A DNA stretch of 64,000 nucleotides. Source: Sacculina carcini (lineage: Eukaryota; Arthropoda; Thecostraca; Sacculinidae). The translations under genes and the position numbers were made by a program. Below, in pieces: positions 53,057-63,834 of this stretch. Under the pieces are notes generated by a model. That model was not told the origin of the DNA. It ran no database searches and saw nothing but the letters and a program-made list of their open reading frames with translations. The stretch covers positions 7,484,266-7,548,265 of the forward strand of contig OU696581.1 of NCBI GenBank assembly GCA_916048095.2, given 5' to 3'. The first letter of the stretch is position 1, and the number at the start of each line of letters is the position of its first letter.

Positions 53057-53415
53057 TACGAGTGCGATAAAATCACCGATCAAGGCGAATCACAGGCAGA
53101 CGCGCATACAAACACACGCACACACAAACACACACACACACACGAACGCTCACACACACGCACTCTCACACGCAGGAAGGGTCGGGCGGGCAGACGCGCA
53201 TACAAACACACGGCCCACGCACAGAGACGCCGGCCGGTGTTTGAACACACACGCACACACACACACACACACACACGAAGGGTCGGACCAGGCACAAAAT
53301 AGCACCTAGCCGCGAAATCCTTAACCACGATCACAACACTGAACACCACGAAAACGCAAATAGCAGGAGCAAGACGAAAACACATCCGCACAGGACAATC
53401 TCTCAAACAAGAGTG

Positions 53416-53416
<1 letters not shown>

Positions 53417-53454
<38 letters not shown>
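53417..53454. repeat. (AC)n tract
   Basis: Lies between the 5' end of copy B and the truncated RLE copy. Confidence 0.95.
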
Positions 53455-53456
<2 letters not shown>

Positions 53457-54226
53457 CCTCGGAAGCGCGAACCAGCTGTGCCGAGCCCGTCTCCTGGCCG
53501 CGGCCGCTCCTCACAGTGGCGCTTGGCTGTCAGCGCTGCCTGTCGCCAGCCTCGGCTTGTTGCTGCCAGACGAAGCCGTCCGAGTCGGCGTGGCGTTGCG
53601 ACTCGGTGCCGCAGTGCAGGAACCGCACAGGTGTCGCTGCGGTGCCAAAACTGACAGGTGGGGCCACCATAGCCTCTCCTGCAGTCGCAATGCCGGCCGC
53701 CTGCCACGCCACACAGCGCTGAACAACATCATTCGCCGCAGTTTGGCGTCGGCAGGAATCGCCGCGGTGCTGGAGCCACGAGGCCTTGACCGCGGCGACG
53801 GCCGCCGACCGGACGGAATCACCGTGTTCCCGGTGCGGCACGGCAAGTCGCTGCTCTGGGATGTGACCTGCGTCAACACGTTCTGTGACACACATCTGCT
53901 GGATGGCGCGGTCACTCCCGGGGCAGCAGCGCAGGCGGCGGAAGTCCGAAAGCGGCGGCGCTACTCAGAACTGTGCCAGCGGTACGATTTCGTGCCGCTG
54001 GCCATCGAGACCACCGGCGTGATGGGGGCGCCCCTGGACGACTTCGTGAAGCTCCTGGGCGGCAGAATAAGTGAGCGTTCAGGGGAGCCGCGAGAGACGG
54101 CCTGGCTTCGACAGCGAATAAGCCTGGCCGTCATTCGTGGCAACGCCGCCTCCATTGTTTTATAGTAGTATTGTGAATATGTGTACGTGTTTGTAAATAT
54201 ATTTGTGTGTCTCAAAAAAAAAAAAA
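53455..54226 (+). pseudogene. 5'-truncated RLE-type retrotransposon, endonuclease domain only
   Basis: From RARLLAAAAPHSGAWLSAL to RGNAASI at 54157 the frame aligns without gaps with the C-terminal 240 residues of the full-length copy, at roughly 80-85% identity by eye. The CRCG...GHHSLSC knuckle, RPDG and WDV motifs are kept. The 5' cut falls exactly at (AC)n, and the 3' end is a 14-base poly(A) running into (AC)n. It lacks RT and zinc fingers. Confidence 0.85.
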
Positions 54227-54243
54227 ACACACACACACACACA
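54227..54243. repeat. (AC)n tract between two 3' ends
   Basis: Eight AC units joining the poly(A) of the RLE fragment to the 3' terminus of copy C. Confidence 0.9.
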
Positions 54244-54267
54244 TATTTTATTATTATTACATTAAGA

Positions 54268-54312
54268 CATTTATATCGCGCTTTTCACCCGAGGGTCTCA
54301 AAAGCGCTCACA
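54268..54312 (-). ncRNA. 3' stem-loop of copy C
   Basis: GCGCTTTT and AAAAGCGC pair perfectly around GAGACCCTC, followed by atataaat. Stem bases differ from copies A and D in a compensated way. Confidence 0.6.
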
Positions 54313-54805
54313 CACACTCAAGTACAAGAGTCATACACATACACAATCACGAACACACACACTCACCTACATACACACACACAAAACAGACAAGTACATA
54401 TACGCACAAACACAGACACACTCACGTTTACATACTCAAAAACGCAAAAATACACACGCACATACATATTGAATAAGATAGCACAGCAGACATACAGCAC
54501 AGAATACAACACAAAATACAACACATTAAGACAACTCAGCAGGCATACAACGACATACACTCAGATTGACAAATCACAACACAATGGACAAACAAATACA
54601 AACCAGAAAACACAACATAACAGACATACAATGACATACACTGAAACACATAGACAGAGAACACAACTCAACAGACACTCAAACACAGATAACAGAGCTC
54701 AACACAACAACACATAGACAGCATACAATGGAGAAACATACATACACAAGAACGGAAAACACACGCATGAAGCACATACACATAGAAGACAGAATTAGGA
54801 GACAA

Positions 54806-57553
54806 TCAGACCTTATATTCAGTACTAATATATACAATATTATTAAGACAGTAATAAGACTTAGTGATAAAGAATTTTTTTGTATGTTTTTTGAAAAGAG
54901 ATATAGATTTCATTGAGCGTATAGAGGGAGAAAGCCTATTGTAGATACGAGGTCCTAAGATAGAGAAACAACGATTGTAGTGAGAATGCCTAGAAGGAAA
55001 GGAAGGTTCAACTAGTAGAAAAGGATCGTTAGAAGACCTAAGAGAAAGAGATGAGGTTTTATAAGACAGAAGGTCAAATATATACGCAGGCTTACGAAGA
55101 TGAAGAGCTGAATGAATAATTAAACAAATACGATACTCAATAAGAGCCTTAATGGGAAGTAACCTAAGTTTTTGTAAAGAAGAAGAGACATGAGAACCCG
55201 AAGGAAGATTAAATATCATACGACAGGCCTTATTAATTATAGATTGAAGTTTCCTAAGCTGGCGGTGGTTGAGAGATAGTAGAAGAGAACAGCAATACTG
55301 AATTTTACTGAAGATGAATGAGTTAGCTAACTTGAAAGCAGCAGAAATAGTTATATATCTACGAATGGAATAGATACGCCTAAGTTGAAAGTTACAGCAC
55401 CTAATAATGTCAGAGATGTGTGAATCAAAAGAAAGAGAGCTATCGAGAATGATACCAAGACTACGTACAGAGCAGGATAGAGGTATACTAAGAGAAGTAG
55501 TACTATTAGAAGATGGAAAGATAATATACTTAGTCTTATCAGGATTAAGTTTGAGATGACGAGTGAACGCCCAACTTTCAATATCTGATATAATAGAACT
55601 GACTGAAGAGAGAGAAATAGACACGGATGAGAGAAGGATCTGAATGTCATCAGCGAATATTTGAAACGACACATCGTGACGTCGAAGCACTTTCCCTACA
55701 GAGGTTAGATAGATATTGAAGAGGAGAGGGCCTAAGACAGAGCCTTGAGGGACACCGCAAGTTAGTGGGCAAGCCTCACTACAAGAATCGGAAGAGGTAG
55801 AGACGTATTGAGATCTATCAGAGAGATAAGAGCGAAAGAAAGAGAGAGCTGTGTCGCTAATGCCTAAGTCTAACAGAGTATCAATAAGAAGCAGATGATT
55901 AACAGTGTCAAATGCAGCAGAAAAGTCTAGTTGTATAAGTACAACATCCTTGCCAGAGAGAGTAGATTTGAGAATAGAATCATAGAGATATATTAGAGAA
56001 GTTTCTGTGGAGTGAAAGTGACGGAAGCCAGACTGCTCAGGAAGAAACAAATTGTCAGACTCAAGGTAGTCAGATAGCTGTATATAGGCAGCCATTTCCA
56101 GAACTTTGGACAGCCAAGGAATTCTAGAGATAGGTCTATAGTTACAAAGCGTGTTAGCATCCAGATCAGATTTCTTAAGTATAGGGAGAATACTGGCAGT
56201 TTTACATGCCAGAAATTCCCCATGAGTGAAAGAAGCATTGATGAAATTAGATAAGAAAGGAAGAAGTAGTTCAATGGAGTGAGGAATCCTGGAAAGATCA
56301 ATGGGGTCGAGAGATGAAGAATGAATTTTAACATGCCTTAAAATAGCTCTACAGTCAGAGATGGTTACTAAAGCAAAAGAGTTAAAAACAGATGAGGTTG
56401 AGCACGGAGAGGATAATGGTAAAACAGAAGGGAACAAGCAACGAATCTTATCGATTTTAGACTGAAAAAAATTCATGAATAGAGAAGGTAATTGGTTAGA
56501 TGCCAAATCAGGAAGGATGAGACTACGGGAATTACCTAAAAGACTGTTAAAAAGCTTCCACAGTTTCTTAGAATTGAGACAGGAAGAGATTTTAGTATTA
56601 TAGTAAGATTTTTTGGCGGAATCACAGAGAAGGTGATGATGCCGACGAGCAGAACAGAAAATTTGCCAAGAAGAGTCAGTCTTGAGACGACGCCATTGAC
56701 GCTCAAGACGACGAAGGGAGATTTTAGAGTTTTTAATATCAGAGTTAAACCAAGGACAGCGAGTATTAGTGGATCTGAAGACTTTAACAGGAATAAAGGT
56801 GGACTTAAGAGAATCAAGGGATGTATTGAAATACCCTAAGAGAGAAGCAGGCGGTATATCAACGAAACATTCAGTAGCAAAACACAAGTGCATATTGATA
56901 TAAAGAGAATCTAAGTCAGCATTACGATAATCCGAGAAACTAATAGTTTTAGGAGATTTGCAAGTGATAGGAAGGAAAGCAGAAAATTCTATTAATGAAT
57001 GGTCAGATATGGAGGAATCAATACGAGAAACAGTGAGATCTTTAATCAGAACAGAAGAATCAGAAAAAGAAAGGAGAAGATCAAGTGTGTGACCGTGAAC
57101 ATGAGTAGGACAGCAGATATGATTATAAAGACCAAATGAGTCAATTAATTGTAAAAACATAGAAGAACAAGACTTGAGATGGGGCGCATCAACCCAAAGG
57201 TTGAAGTCACCACAAATCACTATTCTAGAAGAGAAAATTGGAAGAAGTGTGTCTAGAAGAGAAGAAAATTCATCAAGAAAAATTGAGGAAGAAACAGAAT
57301 TAAGACGGTAAATGTTGATAATACATACAGGAAAAGCATTTTTACCTAAAACCTTACAGCAAATATACTCAAATGACTTGATAGTTATATCTACACTACA
57401 AAGATGGGCCTTAATAATATTTGAATTATAGACAAAAGAAACACCACCACCAGAACATTTAGTAGAATTAGAGACATTCATAGGGCGACAATTATGAAAA
57501 GCTGAGTAGCCAGCAGGAAGAGAGCTGTCAAAAGAGGATATTTCAGCAACAGA
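54806..57553 (-). CDS. ORF2 of copy C (partial endonuclease, full RT)
   Basis: An open frame from the truncation point to the stop at 54806. It lacks the first endonuclease motifs but keeps CGDFNLWVDAP, SDHSLIEF and all RT motifs (LDFSAAFDTVNH, GVPQGSVLGPLLFNIYL, FADD). Nearly identical to copy B over the shared part. The frame continues upstream into the (TG)n tract as Cys-Val repeats, which are not part of the protein. Confidence 0.85.
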   Translation of the reverse strand, partial: SVAEISSFDSSLPAGYSAFHNCRPMNVSNSTKCSGGGVSFVYNSNIIKAHLCSVDITIKSFEYICCKVLGKNAFPVCIINIYRLNSVSSSIFLDEFSSLLDTLLPIFSSRIVICGDFNLWVDAPHLKSCSSMFLQLIDSFGLYNHICCPTHVHGHTLDLLLSFSDSSVLIKDLTVSRIDSSISDHSLIEFSAFLPITCKSPKTISFSDYRNADLDSLYINMHLCFATECFVDIPPASLLGYFNTSLDSLKSTFIPVKVFRSTNTRCPWFNSDIKNSKISLRRLERQWRRLKTDSSWQIFCSARRHHHLLCDSAKKSYYNTKISSCLNSKKLWKLFNSLLGNSRSLILPDLASNQLPSLFMNFFQSKIDKIRCLFPSVLPLSSPCSTSSVFNSFALVTISDCRAILRHVKIHSSSLDPIDLSRIPHSIELLLPFLSNFINASFTHGEFLACKTASILPILKKSDLDANTLCNYRPISRIPWLSKVLEMAAYIQLSDYLESDNLFLPEQSGFRHFHSTETSLIYLYDSILKSTLSGKDVVLIQLDFSAAFDTVNHLLLIDTLLDLGISDTALSFFRSYLSDRSQYVSTSSDSCSEACPLTCGVPQGSVLGPLLFNIYLTSVGKVLRRHDVSFQIFADDIQILLSSVSISLSSVSSIISDIESWAFTRHLKLNPDKTKYIIFPSSNSTTSLSIPLSCSVRSLGIILDSSLSFDSHISDIIRCCNFQLRRIYSIRRYITISAAFKLANSFIFSKIQYCCSLLLSLNHRQLRKLQSIINKACRMIFNLPSGSHVSSSLQKLRLLPIKALIEYRICLIIHSALHLRKPAYIFDLLSYKTSSLSLRSSNDPFLLVEPSFPSRHSHYNRCFSILGPRIYNRLSPSIRSMKSISLFKKHTKKFFITKSYYCLNNIVYISTEYKV

Positions 57554-57554
57554 T

Positions 57555-57618
<64 letters not shown>
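57554..57618. repeat. (AC)n tract
   Basis: About 30 AC units with an AAAC interruption, separating truncated copy C from the 3' end of copy D. Confidence 0.95.
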
Positions 57619-57622
<4 letters not shown>

Positions 57623-57635
57623 ACATTACATTAAG

Positions 57636-57679
57636 ATATTTATATAGCGCCCTACACCTAGAGGGTCTCTAAGGCGCTG

Positions 57680-57684
<5 letters not shown>
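57636..57684 (-). ncRNA. 3' stem-loop of copy D
   Basis: AGCGCC...GGCGCT around GAGACCCTC, then atataaat, as in copy A. Confidence 0.6.
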
Positions 57685-57710
<26 letters not shown>

Positions 57711-58295
57711 GCAAAGTACATACACATTCACAATCACACATACCAACACACACACATGCACACAGACAGAAAGAAAACAGTGAAAAAAAAAGAAAAAAAA
57801 ACTCAAAACACAAAACAAAAAAACACAACAATACACAGACAGGACATAGAATGGGACAACAAACATACACAAGAACAGGAAACACATACGCGCGCACAAC
57901 GAGAAAAAAGGAGAGAGGGGGACAAGGACACTCACACACACGCACATAAACACAATAGATAAGTACATAAACGCACAAAATAAACAATACATTCACGTTT
58001 ACAGATAGCATATTAAAACTACACAGGAGATAACACATTTAGACAACACATCAGTCATACAAGGACATAAGCTCAGATTGACAACACACAAAACAATAGA
58101 CACATTAATGCAAACAAAACTGAACGCAACACACACACAGACAGAAAGGGACATACAAACACAGATAGCGGAACTCACAGAACAATACACAGACAGAACA
58201 TACAATGGGAAGACATACATAAAAAAGATAGAAAGACACATAGATGCACACACAAACAATTTATATTAGACCTAGTAGACAAGAAGAGGAAACTA

Positions 58296-59465
58296 TCAGA
58301 CCTTGTAATCACTACTAATATACGTATTATTATTAAGACAGTAAAAAGACTTACTTGGGAAAAAAATTTTAGTGTGTTTTTTGAAAAGAGAAAGAGATTT
58401 GATTGAGCGTATTGAGGGAGATAGCCTATTGTAGATGCGAGGTCCTAAGATAGAGAAGCAGCGATTGTAGTGAGAATGCCTAGAAGGAAAGGGAGGTTCA
58501 ACTAGTAGAAAATGATCCTTAGAAGACCTAAGAGAAAGAGATGAGGTTTTATAAGACAGAAGGTCAAACAGATACGTAGGCTTACGAAGATGAAGAGCTG
58601 AATGAATAATTAAACAAATACGATACTCAATAAGAGCCTTGATTGGAAGTAACTTAAGTTTGTGTAGAGAAGAAGAAACATGAGAACCCGAAGGAAGATT
58701 AAATATCATACGACAAGCTTTATTAATAATAGATTGAAGTTTCCTAAGCTGGCGGTGGTTGAGTGATAGTAGAAGAGAACAGCAATACTGAACTTTGCTA
58801 AAGATGAATGAGTTAGCTAACTTGAAAGCAGCATAAATTGTTATATATCTACGAATGGAATAGATACGCCTGAGCTGAAAGTTACAGCACCTAATAATGT
58901 CAGAGATGTGTGGATAAAAAGAAAGAGAGCTATCAAAAATGATACCAAGATTACGTACAGAGCAGGATAGAGGTATACTAAGAGAAGTAGTACTATTAGA
59001 AGATGGAAAGAGAATATACTTAGTCTTATCAGGATTAAGTTTGAGATGACGAGTGAACGCCCAACTTTCAATATCAGATAGAATAGAACTGACTGAAGAG
59101 CGAGAAATAGACACGGACGAGAGAAGGATTTGAATGTCATCAGCGAATATTTGAAATGACACATCGTGACGTCGAAGTACTTTCCCTACAGAGGTTAGAT
59201 AGATATTGAAGAGGAGAGGGCCTAAGACAGAGCCTTGAGGGACACCGCAAGTTAGTGGGCAAGCCTCACTACAAGAATCAGCAGAGGTAGATACGTATTG
59301 AGATCTATCAGAAAGATAAGAGCGAAAGAAAGAAAGAGCTGTGTCGCTAATGCCTAAGTCTAACAGAGTATCAATAAGAAGCAGATGATTAACAGTGTCA
59401 AAAGCAGCAGAAAAGTCTAGTTGTATAAGTAGAACATCCTTGCCAGAGAGAGTAGATTTGAGAAT
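58296..59465 (-). pseudogene. ORF2 of copy D, C-terminal part, interrupted
   Basis: The RT frame is open from the insertion point at 59465 (KSTLSGKDVLLIQLDFSAAF) through GVPQGSVLGPLL and FADD to the stop at 58296. The N-terminal side resumes beyond 63840 and leaves the window. The only visible damage is the LTR element insertion. Confidence 0.8.
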
Positions 59466-59842
59466 TGTATTATGTTTATTGTGTATTGCATGGTATTGTA
59501 TTTTGTACTATATATAATTGTGTGTGTGTGCATGTGTATTTGTGTGCGTACGTGGGAGTGTGATTTTGTGTACGTTGTTGTATGCGCGCGCGGAGGTAGC
59601 TGCGTTGCATAAGCGCGAGCTATGAGTGCATGCATGCGCGGGTGGTATCCGCCCGGAGTCAACGGTCGCTCGTGCATGTTGGGCAGTGCGTTACTGGTGA
59701 AGTGAGAGTGTGGTGTTTTGTGCAGTGGCTTAGAGTGTTGTTCGGTGGAGAGAGTAGTATTTAGTGCATTGTGTTGCGGTGTGATCGTGTGGAATTGTGC
59801 TTTCTTGTTCTTTTTTATTTTTCGTGCTTACATTCAAATACA
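59466..59842 (+). repeat. 5' LTR, 377 bp
   Basis: TGTATTATG...CAAATACA. The gag ATG follows 22 bases later. The bases after the LTR (agctaaccggccc) do not contain a TGG-type primer site. Confidence 0.9.
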
Positions 59843-59864
59843 AGCTAACCGGCCCTTACGAAAA

Positions 59865-60566
59865 ATGGAGTCTTCATGTGGTTTCGACGCTCGCGTGATA
59901 CCAGAATTTGATGGTGAGAGTGACATTGTGGAATGGTGGACTCGCACGGAGATGATGTGTCAGCTCAAAGGCGTCGATGTGATGAGCGTAGTGCCACTAC
60001 GTCTCTCAAATGGCGCGTTTGTTGTGTGGTCCCAACTGCCGGATGAAATTCGTCGTTGTGCGAAAGGGACTCGCAGCGCTTTGTTCTCGGCGTTTGGAGT
60101 GGACAGATTCCGTGCATACGCCCTGTTCACCAGTCGTCGTCTGCAAGAAGGTGAGTCGCCTGACGTATATTTAGCAGATTTGAAAAAACTCGCTGTTTCA
60201 CTCGGTGGCGTATCCGATAATCTGCTGATATGTGCATTTGTAAATGGCCTATCCGATCACGTGGCGACCAGTATTCGTGCAAGCACAGTGTCAGAGTCTC
60301 TGTCGTTGAGTGATATTACGAGCAGAACTCGCATGGTGTTACAAACGACAAAAAGCCCATCAAACTGTTTAGCCGCCAATGCCGGGTCGCTTTCACCTCG
60401 AAAATGCTACATTTGCAATCAGAATGGTCATTTGAGTAGAGAGTGCCCCAAAAGGAAATATCGGATACGATGTTATAATTGTTCCAAATTGGGTCACATG
60501 GCGAAGGACTGTCAGGGAAACGAGGAAGGAGAGGGCTCGTCAGCGCCAGCACCCTCTCCTCAGTGA
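59865..60566 (+). CDS. Gag protein with two zinc knuckles
   Basis: The ATG at 59865 gives 233 aa. The capsid-like region has EFDGESDIVEWWTRTEMM near residue 12 and a middle LFTSRRLQEGESPDVYLADL. Zinc knuckles CYICNQNGHLSREC and CYNCSKLGHMAKDC lie near residues 180-220. Just after the second knuckle (60515-60521) is the heptamer G GGA AAC in the correct phase for a -1 shift into pol. Confidence 0.88.
   Translation: MESSCGFDARVIPEFDGESDIVEWWTRTEMMCQLKGVDVMSVVPLRLSNGAFVVWSQLPDEIRRCAKGTRSALFSAFGVDRFRAYALFTSRRLQEGESPDVYLADLKKLAVSLGGVSDNLLICAFVNGLSDHVATSIRASTVSESLSLSDITSRTRMVLQTTKSPSNCLAANAGSLSPRKCYICNQNGHLSRECPKRKYRIRCYNCSKLGHMAKDCQGNEEGEGSSAPAPSPQ
60515..60521 (+). promoter_or_regulatory. Putative -1 ribosomal frameshift heptamer GGGAAAC
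   Basis: In gag phase it reads G GGA AAC, the X XXY YYZ form, and shifting back one base enters the pol frame directly (CGA GGA AGG ...). GGGAAAC is an established retroviral slippery heptamer. A downstream pseudoknot was not evaluated. Confidence 0.65.
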
Positions 60567-63434
60567 GCAATGAGGCGCTTCCTTCAGTCACTGTGTTTAT
60601 TGATCAACGTGAGTCTTATGTGCTTGTTGATACCGGTTGTTCTCGCTGTATTGTGTGGAGCGGTGTTTGTAAAACATGGACATCAGTAACGACTCATGTG
60701 AATACTCTGGGTGGCATGAGCTTTGACTGTTCGGGTGTTGGTGAATGTTGTGTGAGTGTCGAGGAACAGTCAGTTGTGGTGAAGGCCCTTGTTGTGCAGC
60801 ACAAGCCGATGGGATATGATGCGATTCTGGGAATGAACGCCATATCAGCGCTGGGGGGTGTTTGTGTAAGTGCTGACGGTAGGGTGCGTTTTCAAGTGAG
60901 TGCCAAGGCCGCATACTGTGCTGCGGCTGGTGATATTGTTGAGTCAAAACCTGGGCATGAGGCACGGTTTGATGCAGTTAAAAACATGTGGACTTGCAAG
61001 TGGAAGTGGCTTGACGACCACGAGCCTCATCGTTTGACAAACGAAACTGCACAATATCATGTGAGGCAACACGCCAAGGAGGCATTTGACAGAGAGATAA
61101 ATTAGTGGATCAGCAACAAATGGTTGACTCCCTATGATGAGAGTGTACATGGGCCTGCTCGCTGTTTAATTCCTCTGATGGCAGTGACCCAAAAGAACAA
61201 GAACAAAGTGAGACCGGTCCTTGATTTCCGAGAATTAAATAAACACATTGACACTCGTTCTGCAGATGCTGACGTATGCAATGAGAAGCTGAGGGAATGG
61301 CGGATGAAGGGAGACAATGTGTTTATCATGGACCTCAAGAAAGCCTACCTGCAGATATCAGTGGACAGTTCGTTGTGGCCTTTCCAGACGGTGAAGTTCA
61401 ATGGTGTGCTGTACTGCTTGACCAGGCTTGGATTCGGGTTGAGTGAGGCGCCCATGATCATGCATACGGTGGTTGACTCGGTGATGGCACAAAACGACCA
61501 GATAAGGCGTGGTACATCGGCATATGTTGACGATGTCCTCATTGATGGAAACATTGTGTCACCCGAAGCAGTGAAGGAGCACTTTGCCAAGTACGGTCTT
61601 GAATCGAAGGAGATTCAAAAGCTCTGACGGAACACGTGTGCTCGGCTTACACGTGTTTTCATCAGAGTCTGGCAAGCTGATGTGGAAAAGGGACAATGCT
61701 GTGGGTGAATGTCCGCAACAGCTCACGAGACGAGTCGTGTTTTCTTTGTGCAGTACTTTGGTGTCGCATTATCCTGTCGGTGGCTGGTTGCGAGTTGCCG
61801 CTTCGTACATCAAGCGACTTGCATCCGAAGCGACAAACAGCTGGGACGAACCGATTTGTGACTCAGCAATCAATAGTCATGTGAACGAGGTGATGTCGAA
61901 ACTGCAGCATAGCGATCCCGTGAGAGGCGTGTGGAAGATCGATGATGATTCGGCGAATGTATGGGTGGACGCTAGCAACATTGCCATTGGTGCGTTGGTT
62001 GAGGTGAATGGCGAGACAGTGGAAGATGCTTGCTGGTTGAGAAGGGACAGCCACCACATAAACCTCAGTGAGCTAGAGGCCGTGATAAAGGGGCTTGGCC
62101 TGGCGATCAAGCTCAAATTTCGAAAAATTCGGGTTTTCACAGATTCGTCCACGGTGCATTTATGGCTCAGAGGACTTCTAACGGCAAAAGAACGTCTCAG
62201 GACAGCTGCCTGTAGTGAGTTGTTGATCAGGCGCCGACTAGAGATCATTGGTGGATTGTTGGACGAGTACAACTTGACTGTTGAAGTAATGAAGGTGGCG
62301 TCTGAGAGGAATAAAGCAGATTGCCTGACTCGTGTGCCTGGTCACTGGTTGAAACAGGACAAATCAGTGTGTGCCGCAGGTGCTGAACCGACTGACGTGC
62401 GTCCTCGCATCCGGCAGATTCACCACGACGCCGGACATCCGGGCATCCACCGAACGCGGTACTTTTGCCGGAGGAAAAAGCTTTACGTGAGCAAGCGGGA
62501 AGTCGCAGATGTTGTGAGGTCGTGTGACATCTGTAATTCGATTTGTCCGGCCTCAGTGAAATGGAGACACGGGAATCTGAGCGTGAATCAAAACTGGCAC
62601 CGACTGGCAGCAGATTTTGTGCATGTGCGTGATTTGTTGTATGTGTCTGTCATCGATTGTGGTCCTTCGAGGTTTTCTCTCTGGCGCAAGGTTCGCACTC
62701 GCAGCAGCGATGAAGTGGCGGACATTTTCGATGACATTTTTAGTGAGCGTGGACCCCCAAATGAGATACTTCTGGACAACGACACATCTTTTCGTGGACA
62801 GGTTTTTGTGCGGGCGATGGAACGTTGGGGTGTGAACATTCGATATCGGTGTGCTTTTCGCCCAGAAGGAAACGGCATAGCGGAGAGGTCGCATCGGACA
62901 GTGAAGACCATTGTTGCGAGGAAACAGTGCAGTGTGAGAGAGGCTGTGATGCTGCACAATTTGACGCCAAGCGATGACGCCGGTCGCAGACCTGTTGATT
63001 GTGTGTATCGATACAGAGTGCGAATGCGTGATGAACTCCCGCGACAGCGCAGCACATCTGTTCGTGGCTGCGATTATGAGGTCGGCGATCCTGTCTGGGT
63101 GAGGCAGCGCGGTGATCGGTGTGATGCTGTCGGTCGCAGGGGTACCGTCACAAGTATCGTGTCAGACCTCGTTGTCGCCGTCGATGGCATCAACAGGCAC
63201 GTGGGTGATGTCAGACCACGGGCGGAGACGGAGAACGGTGGCGGCACGAACTCATTGGTCGAGGCGAGCGGTGACGTGGCGGACGACGGCGAGCCTGCCG
63301 TCATGGTGTACGGTGAGAGGACTGCCGGGACTGGTCCGGCGAGTAGCGGTCAGCAGCAGACGCGACCACAGCGACAGAGCCAGCGTCCGGCGCGGTTCAA
63401 TGATTATGTTGTGTATAATTCTAATCGGGCATAG
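60521..63434 (+). pseudogene. Pol (protease, RT, RNase H, integrase), one stop and one frameshift
   Basis: Protease VDTGCSRCIVW near 60630. RT region with MDLKKAYLQIS and YVDDVLI near 61523. RNase H WVDASNIAIGALVEV near 61960. Integrase zinc region HHDAGHPGIHRTRYF...CDICNSI. Core ADFVHV, LLLDNDTSF and GNGIAERSHR. A C-terminal YEVGDPVWVRQRG module. A TAG at 61103-61105 sits where the sister element has a serine codon, a single-base change. A one-base offset near 61623-61626 moves the frame between RT and RNase H. The copy is probably not autonomous. Confidence 0.85.
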
Positions 63435-63457
63435 TGATTCTTAGAATCAGGGGGATA

Positions 63458-63834
63458 TGTATTATGTTTATTGTGTATTGCATGGTATTGTATTTTGTAC
63501 TATATATAATTGTGTGTGCGTGCATGTGTATTTGTGTGCGTACGTGGGAGTGTGATTTTGTGTACGTTGTTGTATGCGCGCGCGGAGGTAGCTGCGTTGC
63601 ATAAGCGCGAGCTATGAGTGCATGCATGCGCGGGTGGTATCCGCCCGGAGTCAACGGTCGCTCGTGCATGTTGGGCAGTGCGTTACTGGTGAAGTGAGAG
63701 TGTGGTGTTTTGTGCAGTGGCTTAGAGTGTTGTTCGGTGGAGAGAGTAGTATTTAGTGCATTGTGTTGCGGTGTGATCGTGTGGAATTGTGCTTTCTTGT
63801 TCTTTTTTATTTTTCGTGCTTACATTCAAATACA
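63458..63834 (+). repeat. 3' LTR, 377 bp
   Basis: Near-identical copy of the 5' LTR. Confidence 0.9.

Larger units (their letters stand above)
48208..53416 (-). mobile_element. APE-type non-LTR retrotransposon, copy B
   Basis: Same family as copy A. The 5' terminus TTCACTCTTGTTTGAGAG abuts (GT)n at 53417. The 3' UTR matches copy C up to gactcttgtgcttgag, but the terminal stem-loop and tail are missing and (TG)n follows directly. This is consistent with loss by recombination between CA runs. ORF2 is intact and ORF1 is frameshifted. Confidence 0.85.
54244..57553 (-). mobile_element. APE-type non-LTR retrotransposon, copy C, 5' truncated
   Basis: The minus-strand copy is cut inside the endonuclease domain (at SVAEISSFDSSLPAGYSAF) exactly at the dinucleotide tract at 57554. 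The 3' UTR (54244-54805) has the full terminal structure. Confidence 0.85.
59466..63834 (+). mobile_element. Young LTR retrotransposon inserted in copy D (sister to 26717-31811)
   Basis: The 377-bp LTRs at 59466-59842 and 63458-63834 differ at about one base (gtgtgtgtgtgc/gtgtgtgcgtgc). The target duplication is agaat. A polypurine tract (agaatcagggggata, 63443-63457) abuts the 3' LTR. Gag is intact. Pol has a stop and a frameshift despite the nearly identical LTRs. Confidence 0.92.
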
